Made by a program: the position numbers and the translations under genes. A stretch of DNA of 64,000 bases from Hyphomicrobium sp. D-2 (GTDB lineage: Bacteria; Pseudomonadota; Alphaproteobacteria; Rhizobiales; Hyphomicrobiaceae). Positions 16,226 through 24,541 of the stretch are shown piece by piece. The notes under the pieces are model-generated. The model did not search any database, was not told where the DNA came from, and worked only from the letters and a program-made list of their open reading frames with translations. The stretch covers positions 186,001 through 250,000 of the forward strand of contig NZ_JARXLA010000004.1 in the NCBI RefSeq assembly GCF_029872155.1, read 5' to 3'. Position 1 is the first letter of the stretch, and every line of letters starts with the position of its first letter.

Positions 16226-16385
16226 GGCTTGTGGTACGCTCCGAGGCTTAAGTGTGAGGCCGGTTGGCCTTCGCTTATCGATAAATGGTACGGGCCTGTC
16301 GGGCAACCCACGCCGCACCGGACCGTTATGAAGATTGGGGCGGTTGAGCAAGTGATCAAGGCCGCCGCGCCCGGGTGGAGCGGTG

Positions 16386-16691
16386 ATGCGTACGGTCATA
16401 GTCCTGCAATGGCTGGTTGCTCGGGCCGGATTAGGGGCGCGTTTTGCGGGCGGCGGCGAACTCGGTGGCTCGACCGCTGATCGCGCGGCCCGGCTGGTTC
16501 CCGTGCCCGGAGAAGAGCTGGAGCCGGAAGTTGGGCGGTCTCTGCTCGAGAACGGCACGTTGTGGCTTCTGATCGGTTTTGTACTGGTTTTGCTGGGATT
16601 GGGCTATCTGCGGCGGCGCTGGCGGGGAAGGTCCGGCGAAAGACCCGTGTGGGCGCGGCTCAGCCGTTTTTCGCAGCGCCGGCCGCGATGA
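16386..16691 (+). CDS. Possible small single-pass membrane protein
   Basis: This 101-residue frame has a GGAG site 8 bases before its ATG. One good membrane helix ([16 protein letters not shown]) is followed by a basic tail ([12 protein letters not shown]), as in small inner-membrane proteins with a positive-inside tail. It overlaps the maximal N-terminal extension of moaA on the other strand, and its end overlaps the last 32 bases of mobB. It is either a genuine small gene between moaA and mobB or a chance frame. I find no known family. Confidence 0.35.
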   Translation: MRTVIVLQWLVARAGLGARFAGGGELGGSTADRAARLVPVPGEELEPEVGRSLLENGTLWLLIGFVLVLLGLGYLRRRWRGRSGERPVWARLSRFSQRRPR

Positions 16692-17202
16692 AGGCCGCGA
16701 TGGCTTCAACATCATTGAGATCGAACAGCGGCAGCGCGCCTGATTCAGTGGTGTGATCGGCGGCGATGGCGATGATGTGCGGATCGGACGGCGCCAAAGG
16801 ATCGCGGGTTTTCGAGGCGGTGCGGCGTGCTTCGATTTTTGCAATCGGCGCCGACTTGAAGCCCTCGGCGATGATGAGATCGGCGTCGCCAATGATGCGC
16901 GGAATTTCCGTGAGCTGCGGTGGCGCGGATGGTTGCCGCACACCGTCAATTTCCCATGCGTCCGGTGCGATGACGATGGACGCGATGGCGCCAGCGTGGC
17001 TATGGCGCTCGCCGTCGGTTGCGCCATCGTGCGGGCGCAGGTGATGGTGTGTGTGCTTGACGGTGACAACGCGCCAGCCGCTGCGTGTGAAGTGCGCGAC
17101 CAGCCGCTCGACAAGCGTGGTCTTGCCGGAATTCTTCCATCCCGCGACGCCGATTATGTAGGGCGATGATACCAGGGCTGGCGGTGTGCGATCAGCGCTC
17201 AT
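16660..17202 (-). CDS. mobB: Molybdopterin-guanine dinucleotide biosynthesis adaptor MobB
   Basis: MobB is a GTP-binding accessory protein that assists MobA in attaching GMP to molybdopterin. The 180-residue protein has Walker A GWKNSGKTT near residues 21-29, the VVTVKHTHHH segment and the IAEGFK motif near residue 112. Its ATG overlaps the mobA stop (17199-17202), so it is translationally coupled to mobA. Together with moaA it indicates that the organism makes MGD-type molybdoenzymes. Confidence 0.92.
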   Translation of the reverse strand: MSADRTPPALVSSPYIIGVAGWKNSGKTTLVERLVAHFTRSGWRVVTVKHTHHHLRPHDGATDGERHSHAGAIASIVIAPDAWEIDGVRQPSAPPQLTEIPRIIGDADLIIAEGFKSAPIAKIEARRTASKTRDPLAPSDPHIIAIAADHTTESGALPLFDLNDVEAIAAFIAAGAAKNG

Positions 17203-17879
17203 AACGCACCGAGATTTGTGGCTGCTGCACAGATGGCGCGGGCCTGTTCGTATTCTTCCGGCGTGTTGACGTTGAAGAACGGGTCAACGGAAATATCGGC
17301 AAGCGATAGAGCTGGAAATTCCACGATGGCGCAGTCGTTGGCTTCGGCAAAGCGATATAGCGCCCGCATGTTGCGCGCCAGTGCGTCGGCGGCGGCATCG
17401 GCAAGGTTAATGCTCCAGAGCCCGGCGACGGGGTATTTCTCGCCCGCATGGGCGGCGATGGCGCAGGGTTTGCCGGATGAGCGGATGGCGTCGGCGAGAC
17501 GCTGCACGAGGTCGAGCGGCACGAACGGGCTGTCAGCCGATGCTGTTGCAACATAGCGCGCGGCCGGGGCTTCGCGTTGTGCCCACAGCAGGCCCGCATG
17601 GAGGCCGGCCAGCGGTCCGGCGTGGCCCGGGATGGCGTCGGCAATGATGGGGTAGCGGAACGCGGCGAAGCGAGCCGGATCGCCGTTGGCGTTGATGGCG
17701 ATCTGGCCAACCTGCGGCTCCATGCGGTCCAGCACGCGGCGGAGCATGGGGCGGCCGCCGAGATCGAGCAGCGATTTTTCCGGCCCGCCCATGCGCGATG
17801 ACAGGCCGCCCGCCAGCAATACGCCGACGATGTCGTCGCGGTGGTTGGGGCTGTCAGCGGTGCCAGTCTCACTTTGCAT
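17199..17879 (-). CDS. mobA: Molybdenum cofactor guanylyltransferase MobA
   Basis: MobA transfers GMP from GTP to molybdopterin. The 226-residue protein shows the nucleotidyltransferase signature VLLAGGLSSRMGGPEKSLL (residues 19-37), GPLAGLHAGL near 87-96, and the metal-binding ASADSPFVP near 112. FFNVNTPEEYEQA at the C-terminus is typical. It is the first gene of a mobA-mobB pair with a 4-base overlap. Confidence 0.94.
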   Translation of the reverse strand: MQSETGTADSPNHRDDIVGVLLAGGLSSRMGGPEKSLLDLGGRPMLRRVLDRMEPQVGQIAINANGDPARFAAFRYPIIADAIPGHAGPLAGLHAGLLWAQREAPAARYVATASADSPFVPLDLVQRLADAIRSSGKPCAIAAHAGEKYPVAGLWSINLADAAADALARNMRALYRFAEANDCAIVEFPALSLADISVDPFFNVNTPEEYEQARAICAAATNLGAL

Positions 17880-18138
17880 GGTGGCGATTTAGGGGGCCGC
17901 TGCGATTGCGGCAAGCTTGCTGCGTTGCAGCATTGCGGGCTGATGGCGGAGAGGTTGGTAACTGGTGCCGCGATCGACGCCGGACATGACGCGCGGGATG
18001 CGCGGAACGGGTTGGTGGGCGAAACGGCGCGCAGTATAACGGCGGCAACTGAATGATGTCTGCCGACCCCGCGCTATAGGCCGGATGCAGGCGAGCGGGC
18101 TGCCCGAGCGTGGCGGCTGCACGGAAGGATAAGGCCCG

Positions 18139-19260
18139 GTGCCGAACAAAGTTGATCGACGCAAGTTTCTGACCACGACCGCGGCCGGAGCAGCCGGGGC
18201 GAGCATCGCTGTTCCAGCTGTGGCGGCGCCGGCGGTTATCGCGTCCAATCCCGTTGTCGAGTGGCGGCTGGTGTCGAGCTTTCCGAAGTCGCTCGATACG
18301 ATCCATGGTGCAGGCGATACGTTCGCCAAGGCGCTGGGTGAGATGTCAGGCGGTAACTTCCGCGTGCGCGTGTTTGCGCCGGGCGAACTGGTGCCGGGCA
18401 TGAACGCGGCCGATGCGGTGCAAAATGGCTCCGTCGAGGCAGCGCATACGGCGTCGTATTACTACTGGGGCAAGGACCCGACATTCGCGATCGCGACGGC
18501 GGTGCCGTTCGGCCTGAATTACCGGATGCAGAATGCGTGGATGTATCAGGGCGGCGGCATCGACCTGATGAACGCGTTTTATCAGCGCTACAACATCATC
18601 GGGTTTCCTGGCGGCAACACCGGCACGCAGATGGGCGGATGGTATCGCCGCCAGATCAATGCGCCGGAGGATTGGCGCGGGCTGAAGATGCGCATCGGCG
18701 GGCTGGCGGGCGCGGTGATAGCGAAGCTGGGCGGTGTTCCGCAGCAGATCGCGGGCGGCGATATTTATCCATCGCTGGAGAAGGGCACTATCGATGCCGC
18801 CGAGTGGGTCGGCCCGTACGACGACGAGAAGCTCGGGTTCTCGAAGGTGGCGCGCTACTATTATTATCCCGGCTGGTGGGAAGGGCAGGCGATGCTGCAC
18901 TTCTTCATCAACATGGACCAATGGAACGCGCTGCCGAAGCACTATCAGGCGATGGTGCGCAGCGCGGCGACGATGGCGGACATCGGCATGATGACGCGCT
19001 ACGATCTGCAGAATCCGGCGGCGATCAAACGGATTGCAATTGGCGGTGCGGAGCCGCGGCCGTTTTCCGAGGCAGTTCTGGAAGCCTGTTTCAAGGCATC
19101 GAACGAAGTGTTCGACGAGATCTGCGCCAAGAACGCCGACTTCAAGAAAGTGTACGAGGCGACGCTGGCTATTCGCGGCGAGGACTATTTGTGGTTCCAG
19201 CTGGCCGAGCACACCTATGATACGTTCATGATGATCCAGCAGCGCAAGGGGCTGGTTTAA
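18139..19260 (+). CDS. TRAP transporter periplasmic binding protein (DctP/TakP-like)
   Basis: This 373-residue protein delivers a carboxylate-type substrate to a TRAP transporter. It begins with a twin-arginine signal (DRRKFLTTTAAGAAGA, cut after the VPAVAAPA region), so it is probably exported folded. The core has the family's ligand segment WYRRQINAPEDWRGLKMRIGG, and EWVGPYDDEKLGFSKVARYYYYPGWWEG near residues 225-255, characteristic of the TakP (2-oxoacid) subgroup. The start is the GTG at 18139 after GAAGGATAA. The permease genes lie 2.5 kb away on the opposite strand (21764-24198), separated by unrelated genes, which is an odd split. Confidence 0.9.
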   Translation: MPNKVDRRKFLTTTAAGAAGASIAVPAVAAPAVIASNPVVEWRLVSSFPKSLDTIHGAGDTFAKALGEMSGGNFRVRVFAPGELVPGMNAADAVQNGSVEAAHTASYYYWGKDPTFAIATAVPFGLNYRMQNAWMYQGGGIDLMNAFYQRYNIIGFPGGNTGTQMGGWYRRQINAPEDWRGLKMRIGGLAGAVIAKLGGVPQQIAGGDIYPSLEKGTIDAAEWVGPYDDEKLGFSKVARYYYYPGWWEGQAMLHFFINMDQWNALPKHYQAMVRSAATMADIGMMTRYDLQNPAAIKRIAIGGAEPRPFSEAVLEACFKASNEVFDEICAKNADFKKVYEATLAIRGEDYLWFQLAEHTYDTFMMIQQRKGLV

Positions 19261-19319
19261 GTACTCAGCGGAGCATGAGCGGGGGCGTGGCGCAATTTCG
19301 GACGCGTTTCGGCAGTACC

Positions 19320-19805
19320 CTATTCGATCGGGATGTCGTCGTCGTCGGCTTGTAGCGCCTGAATAAATTTCTCGTTCAGTCCGAAGTGTTCTGACAGGTC
19401 TTCCTGATACAGCGCATTGCCTAGCAGCAGCCGATCGGCTTCAGCCTTGCTGATTTGGGGCACGAAGAACGCGCAGACGTCGATCTTGTGCTCCACCGTT
19501 GTGAGGCAGCGAGCATAGTCTGGCACCGGCGCGCCGAACCGGATCGCAGCGTATTCATTGGTGAACTCAAATTCGCCAAGTCGTTTCTCGCGCACCTCGG
19601 CATAGAGTGCTGCCGCCTTAGGGCCGGTGCAACGGATGACCACGCCAATGATCTTGCCGTTGCTATCCTTGAATTCGCGCGCGTCCGCCCGGTCGCCGAG
19701 GCAGATGTCGAGACTTAGAGCTATGTCACTCGTCAGGCGGTCGGCGTGTGCGGGCGCGGTGCACAGTAGTGCCGCTATCAGTGCGATGTTGCGGAAAGGG
19801 TTCAT
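19320..19805 (-). CDS. Secreted protein of unknown function
   Basis: The 161-residue product starts MNPFRNIALIAALLCTAPAHADR, a Sec signal peptide with cleavage after AHA. The mature part contains three cysteines (ICLGD, IRCTG, ARCLT...DVCAFF), an acidic C-terminus (QADDDDIPIE) and no known motif. Its ATG overlaps the stop of the upstream TPR gene by the ATGA arrangement, so the two are translated together and may act together in the periplasm. A longer frame to 19850 would bury the signal peptide and is rejected. Confidence 0.7.
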   Translation of the reverse strand: MNPFRNIALIAALLCTAPAHADRLTSDIALSLDICLGDRADAREFKDSNGKIIGVVIRCTGPKAAALYAEVREKRLGEFEFTNEYAAIRFGAPVPDYARCLTTVEHKIDVCAFFVPQISKAEADRLLLGNALYQEDLSEHFGLNEKFIQALQADDDDIPIE

Positions 19806-21019
19806 TGCTTTTCTCCCGTCCGCGCGGAAAGCGTATTGGCCAGCTTGCATTTGCTGAATCCGGCATCTTTGAACAACGCCTCCACGCCGCGCTTTGCATC
19901 AGCCGCGTTGGCGCCAGCGAAGGCGGCGCAGCCGACGCGAGGTTTGCTGCAACACATGACCGCGAAGACATCGTCCAGATTGTCGGTGACGGAGGGCTTG
20001 TTTCCGCATGCGTCAGATGCCGCCCGGCACTGCTGTAGCGACAGCTCGCTCGCAACCTGCACCGACGGCCCCCAGACGACGCGCGATGTATGATGTTCCG
20101 TCGGCGTGTAGGCAGCGAAGATGCCGCTGGATGCAGGGACGCTGGAAGTTTCAGCGGATTTTTCACTGCTCGGAGTTTCGCCAGCAGGATTTTTATCTGC
20201 GGGGCTCTCGTCGAAAGGAGCCGCCATTGCCGTGGCGAGCAGCTTCAGGTCGCTGCCGGTGAGATCCTGCGCCTTCAGGCGTTGCAGGGATGCAGAGCAC
20301 GTTTGTCGTTCGGGGTCGTATTCCACGCAACGCGCATAGTCGTTTATTGCGCGAAAAATCAGATGTAGCTTTTCATAGATGGCGCCGCGCGTTTCGTAGA
20401 CGTCAGCCTGATCGGGTGAGTGCGGTTCGGTGCTTTTTGACAGCAGATCGAAAGCCATGTCGGCATCCCGAAGAGCCGAGTTGTCGAGATTGAGTTCGGA
20501 CAGCGCCTTGGCGCGACCGGTATAAGCAAATATGAAATCGTCATCGCGATTGATGTATGCGGTGTAGTCAACCACCGCGTTGGCGAATTGTCCGCTGCCG
20601 AGGTGAGCGTTTGCGCGGTGGTATAAGCCGCGGAGATTACGCTTGTCCTTGAGAAGCTGGTTTGCGTCGGCGATGGCAGCATCGAACCGGCCCAGGCGAA
20701 AGTTTACGTGGCTTCTTGCGGTGAGATTAGCCTCCTGGTCGGCGTCCTGAAGCAGCGCTGCGTCCAGATCGATCAGCGCCTTTTCATACTGACGCGCGGT
20801 AGCGTATAGCGCACCACGCTGGCTGAGTGCGGCTGCGTTGGTTGGATCTTTGGTGAGGATGCGCGTGCAGGCGACGATGGCCTTGATGCCTTCACCCTCG
20901 CATTCCTTTGCTTCTTCTTGCGCATGGGCCGCTGAAGTTAACAAAAGCAGCACAAGCACGGCTTTGCCTGCTTGCTTCAGCGCAAAGGCGATGCGCGCGC
21001 GGACTTCCCCCAACAACAT
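19802..21019 (-). CDS. Exported TPR-repeat protein with cysteine-rich C-terminal domain
   Basis: The 405-residue protein has a signal peptide (about 1-33, VLVLLLLTSAAHAQ). Several tetratricopeptide-like units follow at about 60-235, for example AAALSQRGALYATARQYEKAL and VYETRGAIYEKLHL. A Ser/Pro/Glu-rich linker (about 275-300) leads to a C-terminal domain with CRAASDACG, AVMCCSK and GCAAFAGAN. That last domain resembles the small Cys-rich modules that occur alone as secreted proteins. TPR units suggest protein binding in the periplasm. It is followed by, and overlaps, a second exported protein gene. Confidence 0.75.
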   Translation of the reverse strand: MLLGEVRARIAFALKQAGKAVLVLLLLTSAAHAQEEAKECEGEGIKAIVACTRILTKDPTNAAALSQRGALYATARQYEKALIDLDAALLQDADQEANLTARSHVNFRLGRFDAAIADANQLLKDKRNLRGLYHRANAHLGSGQFANAVVDYTAYINRDDDFIFAYTGRAKALSELNLDNSALRDADMAFDLLSKSTEPHSPDQADVYETRGAIYEKLHLIFRAINDYARCVEYDPERQTCSASLQRLKAQDLTGSDLKLLATAMAAPFDESPADKNPAGETPSSEKSAETSSVPASSGIFAAYTPTEHHTSRVVWGPSVQVASELSLQQCRAASDACGNKPSVTDNLDDVFAVMCCSKPRVGCAAFAGANAADAKRGVEALFKDAGFSKCKLANTLSARTGEKQ

Positions 21020-21245
21020 GATTGTTGCCCTATCACGCGAGCCAAACGGGCGCCGGAAAGATGCGTCGGGAATGGCCGTTGTTCAGTGAAAACGAGCCGT
21101 CAAGTGGCGCAGCAATTGAGGCTTCAGAATATTATCCGTGCACGAACTTTTCAATGGCGGTTTTCACACGGCGAAGCCATCGCGCGCCGGGCCGGCGATC
21201 TGATGCGTAGAGAGCAGGCTGGGGCGGTGCAGTTGATGTAGCTGT

Positions 21246-21704
21246 CTATGCCATCTGCTTGGCGATGCGGGCGATGGCGGCGTCCGCAACCTCTTCCAGC
21301 TCCGGCAGCAGCATGATGCTTTCCTGCCCGTTGGGATCGGTGCGTGCGATGAGGGCCGAGATGGGTTTGTCGGTGAGATTGACGGGCATATGCGGCACGC
21401 CGGCCGGAATATAGAAAAGGTCGCCGGCCTTGGTGAGAATGTGATGCTCCAGGTTGTCGCCGTAGAGCGTCACGCCTTCGCCCTCCAGAATGTAGACGGC
21501 GGCTTCGTGGTTCTCGTGCAGGTGCGCTTTGGCGCGACCACCGGGCGGGATGGTGAGCAGATGCATGCAGATGCCCTGCGAGCCGACAGTCTCGGCTGCG
21601 ATCCCTGTAAAGTAGGTGACACCATGCTTGCCGTCGTAGGTATCGCCGGGTGTGTCGCCCGGCCGGATGAGCCGGCAGGTGGGTTTGGTCGGTTGCTCGC
21701 CCAT
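21246..21704 (-). CDS. Cupin-domain protein
   Basis: A 152-residue single-domain cupin. Motif 1 is PPGGRAKAHLHENHEAAVYILEG, containing the metal-binding histidines and glutamate. Motif 2 is AGDLFYIPAGVPHMP. The start at 21704 (MGEQPTKP) is chosen because GGAGG lies 8 bases before it; a GTG at 21713 is possible. The substrate cannot be told. The gene lies 50 bases downstream of the TRAP permease genes in the same direction, so it may belong to the same transcript and act on the transported compound. Confidence 0.85.
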   Translation of the reverse strand: MGEQPTKPTCRLIRPGDTPGDTYDGKHGVTYFTGIAAETVGSQGICMHLLTIPPGGRAKAHLHENHEAAVYILEGEGVTLYGDNLEHHILTKAGDLFYIPAGVPHMPVNLTDKPISALIARTDPNGQESIMLLPELEEVADAAIARIAKQMA

Positions 21705-21763
21705 CAGATGCACCTCCGGTGACGTTCAGCATACGTCTCACGGGGGAGTTTAGGCGAAAAGCT

Positions 21764-23572
21764 TTACGGCTTCACCTCACTGGGCTTCACGAGATCGGGA
21801 GGCACCGACATATCGAGCGTTGGCGCGCCGGGCCCTGTGGTATCGGGCGGCGGGGCGCCGGGAATTGCGGGCGGATACGGCGGCAGGTGGAAGCCTTCGC
21901 TTTTGAACGCGGGCGCTGCGCCACCCGGTGCTGTGACGGCGGGACGATGAGCGGTCGGCGGCGGATCGTGCCGGACGAGGCCGAGGAACGCGATCAGCAG
22001 CGCCACGACGAAAAGCTGGATACATAGATAGGGGAGGGCGCCCCAATAGATCTGGGCTGTGGTGACCGGCGGCATCGTTTGCCCGGTGACCTTGTCGACG
22101 TACGGTGCGCGCGGTGCGACGGAGCGCAGATAAAATAGCGCGAAGCCGAACGGCGGATGCATGAAGCTGGTCTGCATGTTCACAGCCAGGATGACGCCGA
22201 ACCAGATCAGGTCGATGCCGAGCGCTTCCGCAGCGGGTGCCAGCAGCGGCACGATGATGAACGCGAGCTCGAAGAAGTCGAGGAAGAACGCGAGGAAGAA
22301 AACGAGGATGTTGACGAAGATGAGGAATCCGACTTCGCCGCCCGGTAGCGACGTAAGCAGGTGCTCCACCCACAGGTGACCGTTCACGCCATAGAACGTA
22401 AGCGAGAAGATGCGCGCGCCGATGAGGATGAACATCACGAACGCCGACAGCTTGGTGGTGGATTGCGCGGCGGAACGCATGATCTCGAAGTTGAAGCGGG
22501 CGCGATTGCCCTCGCTGTAGCGCTTGCCGAGCGCGAGCAGCATGGCACCGACCGCGCCCATGGCGCCGCCCTCGGTTGGGGTGGCGACGCCGATGAAGAT
22601 GGTGCCGAGCACCAGGAAGATGAGCAGCAACGGCGGCACCATGACGAACACGACTTGTTCGGCCAGCGGCGAGAGGAATTGCGGTCCGCGCACGAGGCGC
22701 AGCAGCCAGTTGATGCCCGCGATGACGACGGCGAAGCAGACGCCAAGCGTCATGGTGAGGACGACGAAATCGGCGCCTCGATAATGGCTCTGCAGCATGA
22801 TGAGCAGTGCCGATACGGAGCAGATGCTGGTGAGCACGACTAGCGAGAGATACCCGCGGCTACCGTCAGGCTGACGATAGCGGATCGCTTCCGGCGGCAG
22901 GCCCGGTGCGGCGGTTTTCCAGATGAACGCGATGGCGAACGCGAACACGGCGTAAAGGCCGGTGAGAATGAGCGCAGGAATAAGTGCGCCGGTGTACATG
23001 TCGCCGACGGAGCGGCCGAGCTGGTCGGCGAGTACGATAAGCACCAGCGACGGCGGGAAGATTTGCGCCAGCGTGCCCGAGGCGGCGATGGTGCCTGCGG
23101 AGAAGCGCCGATCATAGCCATAGCGCATCATGATGGGCAGCGAGATGAGGCCCATGGAGATGACGGAAGCGGCGACGACGCCGGTGGTGGCGGCAAGCAG
23201 TGCGCCAACGAAGATGACGGCGAATGCAAGACCGCCGCGCACGCTGCCAAACAACTGGCCGACCGTTTCGAGCAGATCCTCGGCCATGCCGGAGCGTTCG
23301 AGTATCAGCCCCATGTAGGCAAAGAAGGGGATGGCCAGCAGCGTGTCGTTGGTCATCACGCCGTATATGCGTTCGGGCATGGTGCCGAGTAGCGGCCACG
23401 ACAGATTGATGGCGCCGCCGGAATAGGGCGCAAGCTCAACACCGATGACGAAGAACACGAGGCCGACGGCGGCAAGCGAGAACGCGGCCGGATAGCCGAG
23501 CAGCAGGAACAGCACCAGCGCCGCAAACATGATCGGCGCGAGGTTCTCGGCAATGAACGGCAGCAGCATCAA
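21764..23572 (-). CDS. dctM: TRAP transporter large permease (DctM)
   Basis: DctM is the channel subunit of a Na+-driven TRAP transporter. The 602-residue protein has about 12-14 membrane helices and the conserved segments IPFFAYMGLILERSGMAEDLL near residues 81-101 and PPSLVLIVLADQLGRSVGDMY near 175-195. The C-terminal 70 residues are Pro/Gly-rich and extend well past the usual DctM end. The middle has an extra hydrophilic insert (about 215-240), as in the TakM subgroup. Its start overlaps the dctQ stop by 4 bases. The substrate-binding protein at 18139 is the likely partner. Confidence 0.92.
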   Translation of the reverse strand: MMLLPFIAENLAPIMFAALVLFLLLGYPAAFSLAAVGLVFFVIGVELAPYSGGAINLSWPLLGTMPERIYGVMTNDTLLAIPFFAYMGLILERSGMAEDLLETVGQLFGSVRGGLAFAVIFVGALLAATTGVVAASVISMGLISLPIMMRYGYDRRFSAGTIAASGTLAQIFPPSLVLIVLADQLGRSVGDMYTGALIPALILTGLYAVFAFAIAFIWKTAAPGLPPEAIRYRQPDGSRGYLSLVVLTSICSVSALLIMLQSHYRGADFVVLTMTLGVCFAVVIAGINWLLRLVRGPQFLSPLAEQVVFVMVPPLLLIFLVLGTIFIGVATPTEGGAMGAVGAMLLALGKRYSEGNRARFNFEIMRSAAQSTTKLSAFVMFILIGARIFSLTFYGVNGHLWVEHLLTSLPGGEVGFLIFVNILVFFLAFFLDFFELAFIIVPLLAPAAEALGIDLIWFGVILAVNMQTSFMHPPFGFALFYLRSVAPRAPYVDKVTGQTMPPVTTAQIYWGALPYLCIQLFVVALLIAFLGLVRHDPPPTAHRPAVTAPGGAAPAFKSEGFHLPPYPPAIPGAPPPDTTGPGAPTLDMSVPPDLVKPSEVKP

Positions 23573-24198
23573 TCCCCCTTCTGGCCCGCTGGCGGCGCTT
23601 GGTTGTGTTTGCCGGGTGGCGGGGCAAGGATTGGAAGCTCAGATGCTTCCGATGCCTGCTGCGGGGCGGTTGCGGGTGTGTCGCGGTCATCCGGCAGCTC
23701 GCCGCGCATGATGGCGATGCGCTTGATCAGCTCTGAGATGCCCTGCGCAAACAGCAGCCAGAACGCAATCGGGATCAGAAATTTGATCGGCCATTGCGGC
23801 AGGCCACCGTAGTTGGCTGACTGTTCGTTCTGCTGCCATGACATCATGGCGAAGCCCCACGACGTGTAAGCAATGAGCGCCGCTGTGGGCAGCAGGAAGA
23901 ACGTGTGCCCGATCAGTTCAATGATGTTGCGCGTGCGCTTTGACAGCCGCTCGTTCACGATGTCGATGCGGATGTGCTCGTTGATGGCGAGCGTCCAGGG
24001 GGCTGCCAGAAGGAACACGGCCGCGAATAGCCACCATTGCACTTCGAGCCACGCGTTGGAGCTGCTGTCGAGCAGCTTGCGCACGACTGCGTTGCCGGCA
24101 CTGATGACGGCGGCGACGATGACCAGCCAGGCAACGGACTGGCCGATGATGCGAGTGGCGTTGTCTATCCAGCGGCTGAGCGCAAGCAGCGCTCGCAT
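23569..24198 (-). CDS. dctQ: TRAP transporter small permease (DctQ)
   Basis: The 209-residue protein has four membrane helices (about 15-35, 50-68, 90-115, 130-155) and the DctQ marker AWLEVQWWLFAAVFLLAAPWTL (48-69). An ATG at 24198 lies shortly after AGGAGAG. The hydrophilic C-terminal 50 residues are Pro/Ala-rich. It forms a two-gene operon with dctM. Confidence 0.9.
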   Translation of the reverse strand: MRALLALSRWIDNATRIIGQSVAWLVIVAAVISAGNAVVRKLLDSSSNAWLEVQWWLFAAVFLLAAPWTLAINEHIRIDIVNERLSKRTRNIIELIGHTFFLLPTAALIAYTSWGFAMMSWQQNEQSANYGGLPQWPIKFLIPIAFWLLFAQGISELIKRIAIMRGELPDDRDTPATAPQQASEASELPILAPPPGKHNQAPPAGQKGD

Positions 24199-24326
24199 GC
24201 ATCTCTCCTGATCCTGCTATGGCGCCCATTCTGTGACGAACGAGCTGGCATTGTTGCAAGGCTGCTCAATTCGGTGTGGCATCCTATATCGATGCCAGTC
24301 CGTGACTTCCAGTAAAGCCTCTGACA

Positions 24327-24497
24327 CTCTAGAATGACTCTAGAGCCGATCTGATTTAGCGGAAACGCGGAACGGCTCTAGGACTTTATTTGTTTGGCCG
24401 TACTTCGCATCGGAGAACCGGTCCCCATTTTTCTGGAAGCCACGCTGTTCAATCGTGCTTCTTGTTGGAAAATCGGGAGCCACGTTTTCGGAAGTAC
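24327..24497 (+). repeat. Dispersed palindromic repeat, family B, copy 1
   Basis: It starts with the TCTAGA-containing inverted repeat and AGCGGAAACGCGGAACGGCTC. A diverged GGAGAACCGGTCCCCATTTT block follows, then a second similar block ending TTTTCGGAAGTACTCC. The same modules occur at 41445-41542. The AACCGG/CCCACTTTTC palindrome is like the intergenic elements abundant in rhizobia. It occupies the gap before the mrp gene. Confidence 0.65.
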
Positions 24498-24541
24498 TCC
24501 AGGCGATCCTCCCTCGCCGCCTATGCCCCCTGGAGCTGGAA

